Below are positions 1-7,432 of a stretch of 42,111 bases of DNA, piece after piece. The translations under genes and the position numbers were made by a program. The notes beneath the pieces are model-generated. The model was not told where the DNA came from and ran no database searches. It saw only the letters and a list, made by a program, of their open reading frames with translations. Source of the DNA: Patescibacteria group bacterium (GTDB taxonomy: Bacteria > Patescibacteriota > Patescibacteriia > 2-12-FULL-60-25); assembly GCA_031082005.1 (NCBI GenBank), contig JAVHLR010000002.1, positions 1 to 42,111 on the forward strand. Direction: 5' to 3'. The stretch's first letter is position 1. Every line of letters starts with the position of its first letter.

Positions 1-20
1 TGGAGCCGCGCTTCTTTTTA
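1..20 (+). terminator. 3' half of a rho-independent terminator cut by the window edge
   Basis: The first 20 bases are the right arm and T-tract of a hairpin terminator. They match the right arm and tail of the complete terminator at 1444-1480 almost base for base. A rightward gene must therefore end just outside the window. The stop codon of the leftward regulator gene lies in the T-tract. Confidence 0.6.
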
Positions 21-806
21 TGCCCATGCATGAGCGACCGGCTTGCCTTGGATATACAACCCATCGAACATCAAAGCCAACATACCTGCGATGCTTTCAT
101 GTTGGATAATCATGACTAGGTCGATATCGGCAAATAGAAACAACACCTTATCTCCGCAAATGAGCATCAGCTCTTGAAAAGGCATGACGGAGTCGGGCAC
201 TGTACGCATATTCCAGACGCGTTTGCGCAACAGCAGTTCGTTTTCTCGTGTGAACTTTTGAGGCGTCATGCGTTGGGTGGATTCCGTGACCAGTGCCTTT
301 GAGCCGATATTCTTGGCAATCGTCATTTTAAGGTATTCGGTCCACTCGGCTTGCGTCATTGACCCGAGTTCCAGAGCGACTGCCCGTGGACCCTCAAGCA
401 ATCGGTAGGTCGAACCCTTGGACAGGGCTGTTATGGTTTCGTAGATCTTTTTATATCCTTCTTTTGAATCAAAGATTTCGATGAGTGGAGCCTGACTTTC
501 TTTTTTACGCAATGATCTCAGCAGTGGCAGCACGTCTTTCAGCTGGTTTACGATCTGTTCGGCATCAGCCACAACTTCTTCCGGAGATTTCGCGATAAAA
601 CGGGCGAGCTTACCTTTGCGTGACTGTTTGATGATGCCTTTTTTCAGCAAATGGTCGAGATGAAAGTAAGTAGCTGTCCGACTTTTGCCGATTTTTTTTG
701 CGATGTCATTGACACTAGCAGAGCCCAATCCCAAAGCAGCAAGATAGATTTCAGCTTCGTGATCCGTAAGATTAAGCTGGGTCAATAAATCTTTAGGAGA
801 CGGCAT
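18..806 (-). CDS. TrmB-like winged-helix transcriptional regulator
   Basis: This 262-residue protein begins with a winged-helix DNA-binding domain (about residues 5-75) of the TrmB type: a Leu-rich first helix, then a segment containing SVNDIAKKIGKSRTATYFHL as the likely recognition helices. A short linker follows, then a C-terminal domain (about 105-260) of the kind TrmB relatives use for effector sensing. TrmB proteins usually control sugar transport or metabolism; the target here cannot be read from the sequence. The ATG at 806 is preceded by a TTGACA/TATTCT-type promoter whose -10 box ends 7 bases before the start, with no Shine-Dalgarno, so the mRNA is probably leaderless. No obvious partner gene lies beside it. 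The family call is by motif and length, without a search. Confidence 0.75.
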   Translation of the reverse strand: MPSPKDLLTQLNLTDHEAEIYLAALGLGSASVNDIAKKIGKSRTATYFHLDHLLKKGIIKQSRKGKLARFIAKSPEEVVADAEQIVNQLKDVLPLLRSLRKKESQAPLIEIFDSKEGYKKIYETITALSKGSTYRLLEGPRAVALELGSMTQAEWTEYLKMTIAKNIGSKALVTESTQRMTPQKFTRENELLLRKRVWNMRTVPDSVMPFQELMLICGDKVLFLFADIDLVMIIQHESIAGMLALMFDGLYIQGKPVAHAWA

Positions 807-813
807 GAGAGCA

Positions 814-841
814 AGAATAGCATTTTTTTAGTGAATGTCAA
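814..841 (-). promoter_or_regulatory. sigma70-type promoter of the TrmB-like gene
   Basis: On the minus strand TTGACA (836-841) and TATTCT (814-819) are 16 bases apart. Transcription should start at about position 807, right at the ATG, which predicts a leaderless mRNA. Confidence 0.6.
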
Positions 842-916
842 TAAAAGTAGTTAACAAAAATACTCGCTTAAATTAGCTATAATTGTTCTTTTTGCTCTTT
901 TCATGAGCTATTATTA

Positions 917-945
917 TTGACAAAATTATTAAAATGGGGTATTAT
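917..945 (+). promoter_or_regulatory. sigma70-type promoter of the orphan gene at 1015
   Basis: TTGACA (917-922), a 17-base spacer and TATTAT (940-945) make a near-consensus promoter. The start would be near 952, giving a leader of roughly 60 bases before the ATG at 1015. Confidence 0.7.
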
Positions 946-1014
946 TTCTTGTTCAAACTTGAATGGGCACGTTAACAAGGAGACCCGTCGCAAAATAATC
1001 GACAGGGAAAAAGA

Positions 1015-1431
1015 ATGAAAAAAATTCGACTTTCATACAGTTCGGGCTGGACGGAGCAGCAGACAGCGCTGTTCGAAAAGCTCGGAAAGGCAATCGAATC
1101 CTCTCACGAGCCAGTGAAGGGTTGGGAGATGACTCTTTGCGGACACTACGCATGCGACAACTACATAGTCGCAGTTCTGGTGGAGTCCGTCCCGTCCTGG
1201 ATTGCTCTCGATCCAGATGGTCAGCAGAGAGTTCTACGATTTGCAGTTGCGTGGCAGGAAGGATGGGCATTCTCCAGGCCATGGAAGCCTGAATGGAGGG
1301 GATGGGACTACATTCCCTCGGCCACGAACGAGACCGACAAAGCAATCAACTTCGTAATAGCATGGTACCCGAAGGTGCGCCGAGAAACGTTTTCGGTCAG
1401 CAAAAATAGTCTCAGCCCCTTCATCAGATGA
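1015..1431 (+). CDS. orphan protein, 138 residues, function unknown
   Basis: I do not recognise this protein. It is soluble, has no signal peptide or membrane segment, and is rich in tryptophan (8 in 138 residues) with aromatic clusters such as WQEGWAFSRPWKPEWRGW. The reading frame is well supported by context: a near-consensus promoter about 70 bases upstream, a purine-rich ribosome-binding stretch (GGGAAAAAGA) directly before ATG, and a strong intrinsic terminator after the stop. Gene plus own promoter plus own terminator forms a self-contained cassette. The terminator sequence recurs at the left edge of the window, so a sibling cassette may lie just outside. A small regulator or defence component are possibilities, but nothing in the sequence decides. 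Confidence 0.7.
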   Translation: MKKIRLSYSSGWTEQQTALFEKLGKAIESSHEPVKGWEMTLCGHYACDNYIVAVLVESVPSWIALDPDGQQRVLRFAVAWQEGWAFSRPWKPEWRGWDYIPSATNETDKAINFVIAWYPKVRRETFSVSKNSLSPFIR

Positions 1432-1443
1432 ACAACTCTACCA

Positions 1444-1480
1444 GCGGCTCCACATACTCGTGGAGCCGCGCTTCTTTTTT
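1444..1480 (+). terminator. rho-independent terminator of the orphan gene
   Basis: GCGGCTCCAC (1444-1453) pairs perfectly with GTGGAGCCGC (1460-1469) around a 6-base loop, followed by CTTCTTTTTT. Its right half is duplicated at positions 1-20. The leftward gene that follows has its stop codon in the T-tract. Confidence 0.9.
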
Positions 1481-3275
1481 ATCCGATCATGTTCCTGATG
1501 CGTGCTATATCTTCCGGTGTCGGAGATGAAAGAATGTCTTTCGTCGGAAAGGCGTATTTAAAGTCTTTACTTGGGGCATCCCTGTCCGAAGGCGTTGCAC
1601 CTTTTTTAGTCTTTGCGAAGCGAGCAAGCATGTTCTTTTTGGCCGTAAGGAATCGCGCCGTGTCACCTTTCCAGTCTTCGGGGAGAAAACCGTATACCTT
1701 CAACACATCAGAAGTGAATAACCCGACAAGATTTTCCGGTGGCCAGCCTCCGGTCTCCAGTTTCTTTTCTTCTTTCTTCTGACGGCGCTCTTCGGCTTTG
1801 CGCGTTTTCTCTGCCGCTGCGTCGGCCGCTGCCTTTTCGGCTGCTTCGCGCGCTTCACGTTCAGCTCTTTCGGCCTCGCGCGTGCCCTGTTTTACTTTAA
1901 GTCTTTCTTGCTTTGCCCTCACAGTGGCATCGCGTTCGGCTTGTGCCGCCAGAACCGCTTGCCTCTGGCGTTCCTGTTCCGCTTGTTCTTTTGCGGCAGT
2001 ATCGATTGCCGCTTGTTCTGCGGCAGCTTTAGCGGCGGCTTCGGTTGCGGCTTCACGTGCGATCTCCTCTTCCCTCATCTTCTTCCTGTCCTCATCGAAG
2101 CGCTCGCGTTCTTCCTGGTTCTTCCGCAGTTCCGCCAACTCACTTTCCATGTCTGACTCGGTCAAACTGAAAAGCTTCAGTACACCGCGGCCGAATTCTT
2201 CCTCAACCATCTCGAGCAGCGGTTCAACCGCTTCTTTCTTGCTGATCCGCAGAATATCTTCTTCAGTATCTTTCTCGACAGATGACGCATATGAACGTCT
2301 GACCAAGCCGGAATCCAGTGTAATTAGCTCAGCTCCGGTTTCCTTGGCTTTCTTGGCCGCCCGATCAAGCACCATGAGCTGGATGTCCCTCGCTTCTGCA
2401 CCTGCCCCTCGATTCAAGGTCTTGAGTTGAATCATAAATACTTTTCCGGCGACATCCAGTTCAATGTCAGCGTTACCCATGTCTTTGCGCAGATCGACGC
2501 GCGGTGAAGTGTGGAAGACAGAGACCAGGTGCCCCTCGTCAGCAGCATGGATCAGACGCCGCATGAGATAAATGACTTCTATCTCGAAACGCTTTCCAGT
2601 TTGTTCATCCGGAATACGAGAAATAATCTCTTTCAATTCTTCGTCTAGTCCGTGCAGGGCCTGACGGCGTGCAGCATGGTCAGCCATCCTTTCTGCCATG
2701 CGCACGCGCAGGTCGTTGACTAAAGCTTCGACGTCGCTGCGGGTAATCTCGATTTTCTCGGATGCTTTGGCGGTTTCACCTTTCTTGTCCACGCGGATGG
2801 CACTAAAAGTGTCGACAGCCAGGAGTTTGGTGTAGTTTTCCAACGCTTCTTTTTCGGCTTCGAGAAGATTCTGTCGGCGGTAGAACGCTTCAAACTCACG
2901 GGCGACTTCATCGCGGGTCAACGTCTCCGGCGGCTTGGGGGGCATAGGTCGTTGAGCTATCTGACGGAGCAACGCAGCCTGCCAAGCACCGCCAAAAATC
3001 AGATCCGCACGCTCCTGCGCCTCGATACCTCTTAGCAAAAAGTGTAGGGATTCCAGACCGCGGTTTTCTTTTTCGATGGGCTGCAATATTTGAGTGTGTT
3101 GCTTGGCACCGATAGTCCGCGCGATGTCTGCAGCATCCAATTTCCCTACATTGTAGATATAGTGTTGCGCCAGAGCCGCGACAGACTCGCGATATCTTGC
3201 CTGTTGTTCGACAGCGGCTTCATGGCTGCTGAATGGGTTGGACGGAAGACTGCGAAAAGCGTTCGACTCGTACAT
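1479..3275 (-). CDS. coiled-coil protein with a possible PD-(D/E)XK nuclease-like core, unknown function
   Basis: The 598-residue protein has no family I can name. Residues about 1-220 are helical. Residues about 228-330 look alpha/beta: GKRFEIEVIYLMRRL (E231) is followed by DIELD (D270-D274) and IQLK (Q283, K285). That layout, an early Glu helix, an Asp strand, then (E/Q)xK about a dozen residues later, is typical of PD-(D/E)XK nucleases, including the Q-x-K variant. Residues about 375-505 form a long Ala/Glu/Lys/Arg coiled coil. The C-terminal 90 residues contain WPPENLVGLF and a DW-containing globular patch. No signal peptide or membrane segment is seen, so it should be cytosolic. The nuclease reading is inference only. 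The ATG at 3275 follows a TTGCTC/TACACT promoter by about 12 bases. Confidence 0.65.
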   Translation of the reverse strand: MYESNAFRSLPSNPFSSHEAAVEQQARYRESVAALAQHYIYNVGKLDAADIARTIGAKQHTQILQPIEKENRGLESLHFLLRGIEAQERADLIFGGAWQAALLRQIAQRPMPPKPPETLTRDEVAREFEAFYRRQNLLEAEKEALENYTKLLAVDTFSAIRVDKKGETAKASEKIEITRSDVEALVNDLRVRMAERMADHAARRQALHGLDEELKEIISRIPDEQTGKRFEIEVIYLMRRLIHAADEGHLVSVFHTSPRVDLRKDMGNADIELDVAGKVFMIQLKTLNRGAGAEARDIQLMVLDRAAKKAKETGAELITLDSGLVRRSYASSVEKDTEEDILRISKKEAVEPLLEMVEEEFGRGVLKLFSLTESDMESELAELRKNQEERERFDEDRKKMREEEIAREAATEAAAKAAAEQAAIDTAAKEQAEQERQRQAVLAAQAERDATVRAKQERLKVKQGTREAERAEREAREAAEKAAADAAAEKTRKAEERRQKKEEKKLETGGWPPENLVGLFTSDVLKVYGFLPEDWKGDTARFLTAKKNMLARFAKTKKGATPSDRDAPSKDFKYAFPTKDILSSPTPEDIARIRNMIG

Positions 3276-3287
3276 ATATATGAGGAC

Positions 3288-3316
3288 AGTGTATTGAAGT
3301 TGGACGATGAGAGCAA
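3288..3316 (-). promoter_or_regulatory. probable promoter of the coiled-coil gene
   Basis: Minus-strand TTGCTC (3311-3316), 17-base spacer, TACACT (3288-3293). The start would fall close to 3281, only a few bases before the ATG at 3275. Confidence 0.45.
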
Positions 3317-3338
3317 TGACGCTTAATGATCATCCAGC

Positions 3339-3366
3339 TTTACTCATACGAGAGCAGAGGTATAAG
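3339..3366 (+). promoter_or_regulatory. probable promoter of rfbC-rfbD
   Basis: TTTACT (3339-3344), 16-base spacer, TATAAG (3361-3366). The predicted start is about 5 bases before the rfbC ATG at 3378, so the mRNA would be almost leaderless. Confidence 0.5.
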
Positions 3367-3377
3367 ATGAATCGGAT

Positions 3378-3926
3378 ATGAAAATAACGCAGACGAAACT
3401 TGAGGGAGTATTACTCATCGAACCAAGCAAGTTCACAGATGACCGCGGTTATTTTTTTGAAGCCTTCAAGAAAAATGTCTTGGCCGAGGGCGGAGTCGCT
3501 TGCGATTTCGTACAAGATAACCAATCAACCTCAAAATTAGGAGTCATCCGCGGTCTTCACTACCAGCGGAATCCGCATGCCCAAGCTAAGCTCGTCAGGG
3601 TACTCAAGGGAAAAGTGCGTGATGTGGTGGTGGATTTACGCCATGGCTCCCCTACCTATAAACAATGGATTGGCGTCGAGTTGTCCGACGAGAATCTGTT
3701 GCAGGTCTTCATCCCGCGCGGCTTTGCCCATGGTTTCTGCGCTTTAACTGATGACGCCGTACTGATGTACAAGTGCGACGATTACTACGCACCAGAAACA
3801 GAGGGCGGAATCAGATATGACGATCCTGAATTGAACATAGACTGGGGCGTGCCGAGCGATAAGGCGATAGTTTCGCCTAAGGATCTGGAACTACCGTTTT
3901 TGAAAAATGCCCCGCAGGATTTCTGA
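3378..3926 (+). CDS. rfbC: dTDP-4-dehydrorhamnose 3,5-epimerase
   Basis: This enzyme (RmlC) epimerises dTDP-4-keto-6-deoxyglucose at C3 and C5, the third step of dTDP-L-rhamnose synthesis in the cytosol. At 182 residues it has the normal length of this cupin family. Visible hallmarks are DDRGYFFEAF, the active-site motif RGLHYQ (His61), the KLVRV cupin strand, IPRGFAHGF, and the late DPELNIDW motif. It sits two bases ahead of rfbD and the pair is clearly an operon; rfbA and rfbB are not in this window. A Shine-Dalgarno is absent and the promoter is nearly on the ATG. The product supports rhamnose-containing surface polysaccharide, consistent with the envelope genes elsewhere in the window. 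Confidence 0.95.
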   Translation: MKITQTKLEGVLLIEPSKFTDDRGYFFEAFKKNVLAEGGVACDFVQDNQSTSKLGVIRGLHYQRNPHAQAKLVRVLKGKVRDVVVDLRHGSPTYKQWIGVELSDENLLQVFIPRGFAHGFCALTDDAVLMYKCDDYYAPETEGGIRYDDPELNIDWGVPSDKAIVSPKDLELPFLKNAPQDF

Positions 3927-3927
3927 T

Positions 3928-4773
3928 ATGAAAATACTGATTACTGGAGCAAAAGGACAATTGGGTACAGAGCTAGCAAAAAATGCGGATGGGTCGAAAC
4001 ACGAACTTATCCTGACTGACATGGAGGAATTCGATCTGACTGATAGATTATCAACAGAATCGTTTTTGAATCTAACTAAACCAGAGGTCATCATCAATTG
4101 CGCCGCCTACACGCAGGTCGATGCGGCAGAGATGAATGCGGAAATCGCGCGTAAAGTGAACGCGGACGCGCCGGCTGCATTAGCTGCGTGGTGCGCGAAG
4201 AACGGCGCGAGGTTCATCCATATCTCGACGGACTACGTTTTTTCGGGCGAACATTTCGTACCGTACGCGGAGAGTGACGAACCGGATCCACGGAGCGTAT
4301 ACGGACGCACGAAACTCGAGGGCGAACAGAGGGTCATGATGGCCGACAACAAAGCGATAATCATCAGGACAGCCTGGCTGTATTCACCACATGGGAAGAA
4401 TTTCGTGAAGACGATGTTAAAATTAATGACAGAAAAGGAAGAGCTCAAAGTGATAGCTGACCAAATCGGCTCGCCGACCTCGGCCGCTGACTTGGCGCGA
4501 GCTATACTGTCGCTTCTGGAGAAAGACGATGTGAAGGGAATATTCCATTTTACGAATGAAGGCGTCGCGAGTTGGTATGACTTCGCGTATGCGATCGCAA
4601 GGGCATCAGGCAACAAGTGCCGCGTTCTTCCGATAAAGACCGAGGAATATCCGTTACCCGCGAAGCGACCGGCGTATAGCGTCTTGGATAAAAGCAAAAT
4701 CAAAAACCTGATCGGACCGATCAGGCATTGGCGCGAAGCACTTGAGGAGTGTCTGGAAGAAATCAATAAATAG
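3928..4773 (+). CDS. rfbD: dTDP-4-dehydrorhamnose reductase
   Basis: RmlD reduces dTDP-4-keto-L-rhamnose to dTDP-L-rhamnose using NAD(P)H, the last step of the pathway. The 281-residue form starting MKILITGAKGQLG is chosen: the glycine-rich nucleotide motif begins at residue 7 as in relatives, and an AGGAT ribosome-binding stretch precedes the ATG by a normal distance. An upstream in-frame ATG at 3907 would overlap rfbC and is less likely. The short-chain dehydrogenase features DYVFSG and the catalytic YGRTK (Tyr-x-x-x-Lys) are present, as is the C-terminal RPAYSVLD stretch typical of RmlD. The gene starts 1 base after the rfbC stop, so the two are co-translated. Confidence 0.95.
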   Translation: MKILITGAKGQLGTELAKNADGSKHELILTDMEEFDLTDRLSTESFLNLTKPEVIINCAAYTQVDAAEMNAEIARKVNADAPAALAAWCAKNGARFIHISTDYVFSGEHFVPYAESDEPDPRSVYGRTKLEGEQRVMMADNKAIIIRTAWLYSPHGKNFVKTMLKLMTEKEELKVIADQIGSPTSAADLARAILSLLEKDDVKGIFHFTNEGVASWYDFAYAIARASGNKCRVLPIKTEEYPLPAKRPAYSVLDKSKIKNLIGPIRHWREALEECLEEINK

Positions 4774-4865
4774 TTTTTTGTTCGGCATCGTCGAGTAGAC
4801 AGTGTCGTCGTCAGAGGCTCGCTGGCCCAAGCCGCCTGCGCGGGAATGACGCATCCTGAAAAAAA
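4774..4865. other. short spacer with a REP-like fragment
   Basis: This 92-base gap between convergent genes contains CCTGCGCGGGAATGAC (about 4840-4855), which resembles the REP-like repeats at 8393-8642. It is bracketed by an inverted pair TAGTTTTTT / AAAAAACTA. Confidence 0.4.
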
Positions 4866-5813
4866 CTACTCTTCTTCTTTCCTTCTTCTCGCGTGGAAAG
4901 CCTGATGGACTTCTTTGAGTTGCTGGTTTGTGACGTGCGTATAAATCTGCGTCGTGGTGATGGAGGAGTGGCCAAGCATGGATTGCACGCTGCGCAGGTC
5001 CGCGCCGTTCATCAAGAGATCTGTGGCGAATGAGTGACGCAGTGTATGCGGTGAAACTTTTTTGGGGATACCAGCTGCGGCCGCGTATTTCTTCACCAGA
5101 CGTTCGATTGAACGCGGCGTCAACGAGCCGACCTCCTCGGCGCCTGATTTGGCACGGTCATGACGCACGAACATGAACGGACACTCATCTTTACGGTACT
5201 TAAAATATTCGTATAAAAAATGACGCGACTGGTTAGAGAGGAAAACCACGCGCGTCTTGTCGCCTTTACCACGGACGGTGAACTCTTCACGATCGAGGTT
5301 TATCTGATCCTTTTTGAGAGTCGCCAGTTCGGAGACGCGCATACCGGTCGAGAAGAACAGTTCCAAGATGGCGCGATCGCGTGCCTTGATGACGTCGCTT
5401 GCGTCCGTTTTCTCGGGTGCGGCCAATAGCCTTTCCAGATCAGTGGCGTCCAAGAAAGAGACATCGCGGCTCCCTTGCTTGGCCAGCTCAATCTTTTCCG
5501 GCGACATGGTCTGGATATCGTGACGCGCCAAATATTTCAGGAACGAACGCAGAGCTATCAGATGATAATTCTGCGTCGTTTTTTTCAGCGTACCGCGCCT
5601 GGGGTCTTCGAGACGGTTCAAGTAAAGACGGTATTGCCGGATTTTTTCGTAATCGATCTCATCCGTCTTCGGATCTTTCGACCATTCGATGAATCGTTGG
5701 AGGTAGAAATCATAATTCCGCACGGTCAAAGGCGAACGGCCTTTTTCGATCTCGAGATATTCGAGGAACTTGCGAAGATGGTGGGAGATGGGGAGGGACA
5801 CAGGGGTTGGCAT
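4866..5813 (-). CDS. tyrosine recombinase of the XerC/XerD family
   Basis: A 315-residue site-specific recombinase. The N-terminal SAM-like core-binding domain (about 8-100) contains the typical LEIEKGRSPLTVRNY segment. The catalytic domain carries the full set of residues: Arg159 in GMRVSEL, Lys183 in RGKGDKTR, His256 and Arg259 in HTLRHSFAT, His282 in LGHSS and Tyr291 in TQIYTHV. This is the architecture of Xer proteins that resolve chromosome dimers at dif during cell division. No att sites, phage genes or tRNA lie beside it, so a housekeeping role is more likely than integrase. I cannot tell XerC from XerD; CPR genomes often carry one. The ATG is 7 bases after a TATAAT box, so the mRNA is probably leaderless. 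It converges with rfbD. Confidence 0.92.
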   Translation of the reverse strand: MPTPVSLPISHHLRKFLEYLEIEKGRSPLTVRNYDFYLQRFIEWSKDPKTDEIDYEKIRQYRLYLNRLEDPRRGTLKKTTQNYHLIALRSFLKYLARHDIQTMSPEKIELAKQGSRDVSFLDATDLERLLAAPEKTDASDVIKARDRAILELFFSTGMRVSELATLKKDQINLDREEFTVRGKGDKTRVVFLSNQSRHFLYEYFKYRKDECPFMFVRHDRAKSGAEEVGSLTPRSIERLVKKYAAAAGIPKKVSPHTLRHSFATDLLMNGADLRSVQSMLGHSSITTTQIYTHVTNQQLKEVHQAFHARRRKEEE

Positions 5814-5819
5814 TTAGGA

Positions 5820-5849
5820 ATTATAGTGGATGCGTCGGAAAACAGACAA
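5820..5849 (-). promoter_or_regulatory. promoter of the Xer gene
   Basis: Minus-strand TTGTCT (5844-5849), 18-base spacer, perfect TATAAT (5820-5825). The predicted start coincides with the ATG at 5813. Confidence 0.6.
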
Positions 5850-5877
5850 TGACGTCTGCCATGTGGAGCAGGTACAG

Positions 5878-5907
5878 TTGACAATCCGCGGGTAATGGGT
5901 CTAGCAT
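5878..5907 (+). promoter_or_regulatory. promoter of the orphan/phosphatase pair
   Basis: Perfect TTGACA (5878-5883), 18-base spacer, TAGCAT (5902-5907). It leaves a leader of about 20 bases that includes the GGGGGG ribosome-binding sequence. Confidence 0.55.
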
Positions 5908-5932
5908 TCCCCCGTCAAGTTGGGGGGTCAAC

Positions 5933-6418
5933 ATGGCGAAACAGCTCAAGATCACCGTACATTCACCCAATGGGAGCGAACGGGAATATGGACCGCTCGA
6001 ACAAGGCACGATCACCATCGGTAATATCCGAGGGTGCACCATCTTCGCCTCGTCTGCGGGGCCGTTCTGCTTCACCCTTTTCAGCAGGGACAGCAGACGG
6101 GATCTGCTCCTGCTCTTCCTGACTGATGCCGTGAAAGGAGAGTTTTTCGCCAACGGGGAAACGCGATCATTCAAATCATCCATCCGTGATGGATCGGCGA
6201 CTGGGGTTGAGGCGCTTGGCATCTGGTGCCTTCCGCTACCGGTCCCTTGCTCCGGGTATCTGACGATAGCCGGATTAGTCATCAGCTTTGAGGTTGAGGC
6301 TGGTGAAGGTAGGACGTCAGATTTCCATGAAATCCTGGAGCGCCCGGAACAGGGAATATCAACTGCGAAAAACCGTACGCGTAGGTTTTTTCGTCAACCT
6401 GCCATGAGGCGAGGATGA
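5933..6418 (+). CDS. orphan protein, possibly FHA-like beta domain
   Basis: The 161-residue product is not one I recognise. Its central part reads like a degenerate forkhead-associated (FHA) beta sandwich: GPLEQGTITIGNIRGCTI, then a strand pair, GEFFANGE, and a final YLTIAGLVISFEV. This matches the FHA order of an IG-initial strand, an N-G turn and an xxIxxxxxxFEV end, but the conserved phospho-threonine-binding Arg and Ser-x-x-His are not clear, so binding is doubtful. The last 40 residues are basic. A strong ribosome-binding stretch (GGGGGG) lies 5 bases before ATG, unlike the SD-less core genes. Its TGA overlaps the ATG of the next gene (ATGA), so the two are translationally coupled and probably act together. 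Confidence 0.7.
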   Translation: MAKQLKITVHSPNGSEREYGPLEQGTITIGNIRGCTIFASSAGPFCFTLFSRDSRRDLLLLFLTDAVKGEFFANGETRSFKSSIRDGSATGVEALGIWCLPLPVPCSGYLTIAGLVISFEVEAGEGRTSDFHEILERPEQGISTAKNRTRRFFRQPAMRRG

Positions 6419-7089
6419 TCCACGAGCACTTTGACTGCACTTTCTACCTGGTCCGACATCCGCGATGCGAGACCAACGACAACAGACAGCTCATCGGCGG
6501 CTTGAACCGGTTTACGCGCGTGACCGAGCTTGGGCGACGTCAGCAGGAAGCCGTGATCAAGCGCTTGGTCGCCATGGAGCTGCAGTTCGACTCCATGCTC
6601 TGTTCGCAGACTGTGCGCACCAAGACTATGACCGCGGCTGTCGCGCAGAACGTCGGATTCGATCCGAAGAAGATCAAGTCCAGCAAGGATCTAAACGAGC
6701 GCGGCCAGGGCGAGTGGGAGGATCGCGTCAGGTCAGAAGTCTGGACGCCGGAGGTGATCAATAAGATGAATCTCCGGACCATCGACTTCCAACCGCCTGG
6801 CGGAGAATCTCTGCGCCACGTGGGACGAAGGCAGCTCCAGTTCCTGGAGAAAGCCGTGCTCTTCAACCCTGAGATGCTGGAGCTGGCGCGTGACCACGCG
6901 CTCAAGGTGTTCGTCGGAACACACGGGCTGGCGTTGCAGGCGCTGCTGCGCGAGACGTTGAATTTCGACTCGAGCCTCGTGTGGCGCTGGCCGATCGAGA
7001 ACTGCTCCTTGACCATCTTGCGCTTCGCGCGCGACGGATGGTTCCCAGGGTGCATCAATGACACGGGGCATCTGGTGGGGATCGAATAG
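6415..7089 (+). CDS. histidine phosphatase superfamily protein
   Basis: A 224-residue member of the phosphoglycerate-mutase-like phosphatases. The phospho-accepting histidine sits in FYLVRHPRCETNDN (Arg14, His15); proline replaces the usual glycine after RH. Other expected pieces are LTELGRRQ-like TELGRRQQ, the acidic residue region GQGEWEDR, and the second catalytic His170 in VGTHGLALQ. Members dephosphorylate sugars, nucleotides, phosphoproteins or act as mutases, so the substrate cannot be predicted. The start codon overlaps the stop of the possible FHA-like gene, and GAGGCGAGG just before it is a good ribosome-binding site. A phosphopeptide-like reader next to a phosphatase would make sense, but that is inference. 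A bidirectional terminator follows. Confidence 0.88.
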   Translation: MIHEHFDCTFYLVRHPRCETNDNRQLIGGLNRFTRVTELGRRQQEAVIKRLVAMELQFDSMLCSQTVRTKTMTAAVAQNVGFDPKKIKSSKDLNERGQGEWEDRVRSEVWTPEVINKMNLRTIDFQPPGGESLRHVGRRQLQFLEKAVLFNPEMLELARDHALKVFVGTHGLALQALLRETLNFDSSLVWRWPIENCSLTILRFARDGWFPGCINDTGHLVGIE

Positions 7090-7124
7090 AGAATCGTACC
7101 TCGTGCTACGTACCTCGTACGAAC

Positions 7125-7166
7125 AAAAAAAGACCCGACGGGTTCACCGTGCGGGTCTTCTTCTTT
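7125..7166. terminator. bidirectional rho-independent terminator
   Basis: AAGACCCG (7130-7137) pairs with CGGGTCTT (7152-7159), with an inner ACGG/CCGT extension. T-rich tails flank both sides (CTTCTTTT rightward, seven A's giving TTTTTTT leftward). It can end the phosphatase transcript and any leftward transcript from the 7969 gene. Confidence 0.85.
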
Positions 7167-7169
7167 TCC

Positions 7170-7432
7170 CAAGAGTTTCCGGCAGAGCGTGTGCGATAGC
7201 GAGAGAGTGCTTTCACATGCGCCATACCAGACTTCTTCGTGGAATGATGAGCTTGATTGCTCATTCGGCCAGCCGAATCAATTCATCGCGGTGAACGCGA
7301 TTTCAGCTCTCCGAACGAGCAGAGGAGACGAAAGTCATCCATCTCCTCGAGAACCCACCGTCGCCGCGTGACGGCTATGGTGGATGAAGTTTCCCTGTAA
7401 CGCCGGGGCAGCGGATCCCGTTGAACGTGGGA
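7170..7432. other. gene-free stretch of consecutive hairpins, possible structured 3' UTR or RNA
   Basis: No convincing gene is seen. Five hairpins follow one another: ATTCGG/CCGAAT (about 7262-7277), TCGCG/CGCGA (about 7286-7302), GAGGAG/CTCCTC (about 7323-7350), CCACC-CGCCG/ACGGC-GGTGG (about 7356-7382) and GATCCC/GGGATC (about 7413-7434). Read leftward, this is the region between the stop of the 7433-7969 gene and a T7 terminator, so it would be a structured 3' UTR. Small open frames here lack ribosome-binding sites of normal spacing. Confidence 0.4.

Noticed and set aside
1489-2430. Rightward open frames of up to 210 codons over the coiled-coil gene
   Set aside because: They are antisense to a long Ala/Glu/Arg-rich frame; the Ser/Arg-rich translations are typical shadows.
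4866-5813. Phage or ICE integrase
   Set aside because: No attachment-site repeats, no tRNA target and no phage genes are nearby; the sequence is XerC/D-like.
5909-5927. Hairpin CCCCC/GGGGG hiding the ribosome-binding site of the FHA-like gene
   Set aside because: The promoter predicts a transcription start near 5914, so the CCCCC arm would mostly not be in the mRNA.
7094-7122. Small repeated TCGTACCTCGT sequence before the terminator at 7125
   Set aside because: Only a short direct/inverted repeat; too small to assign a function.
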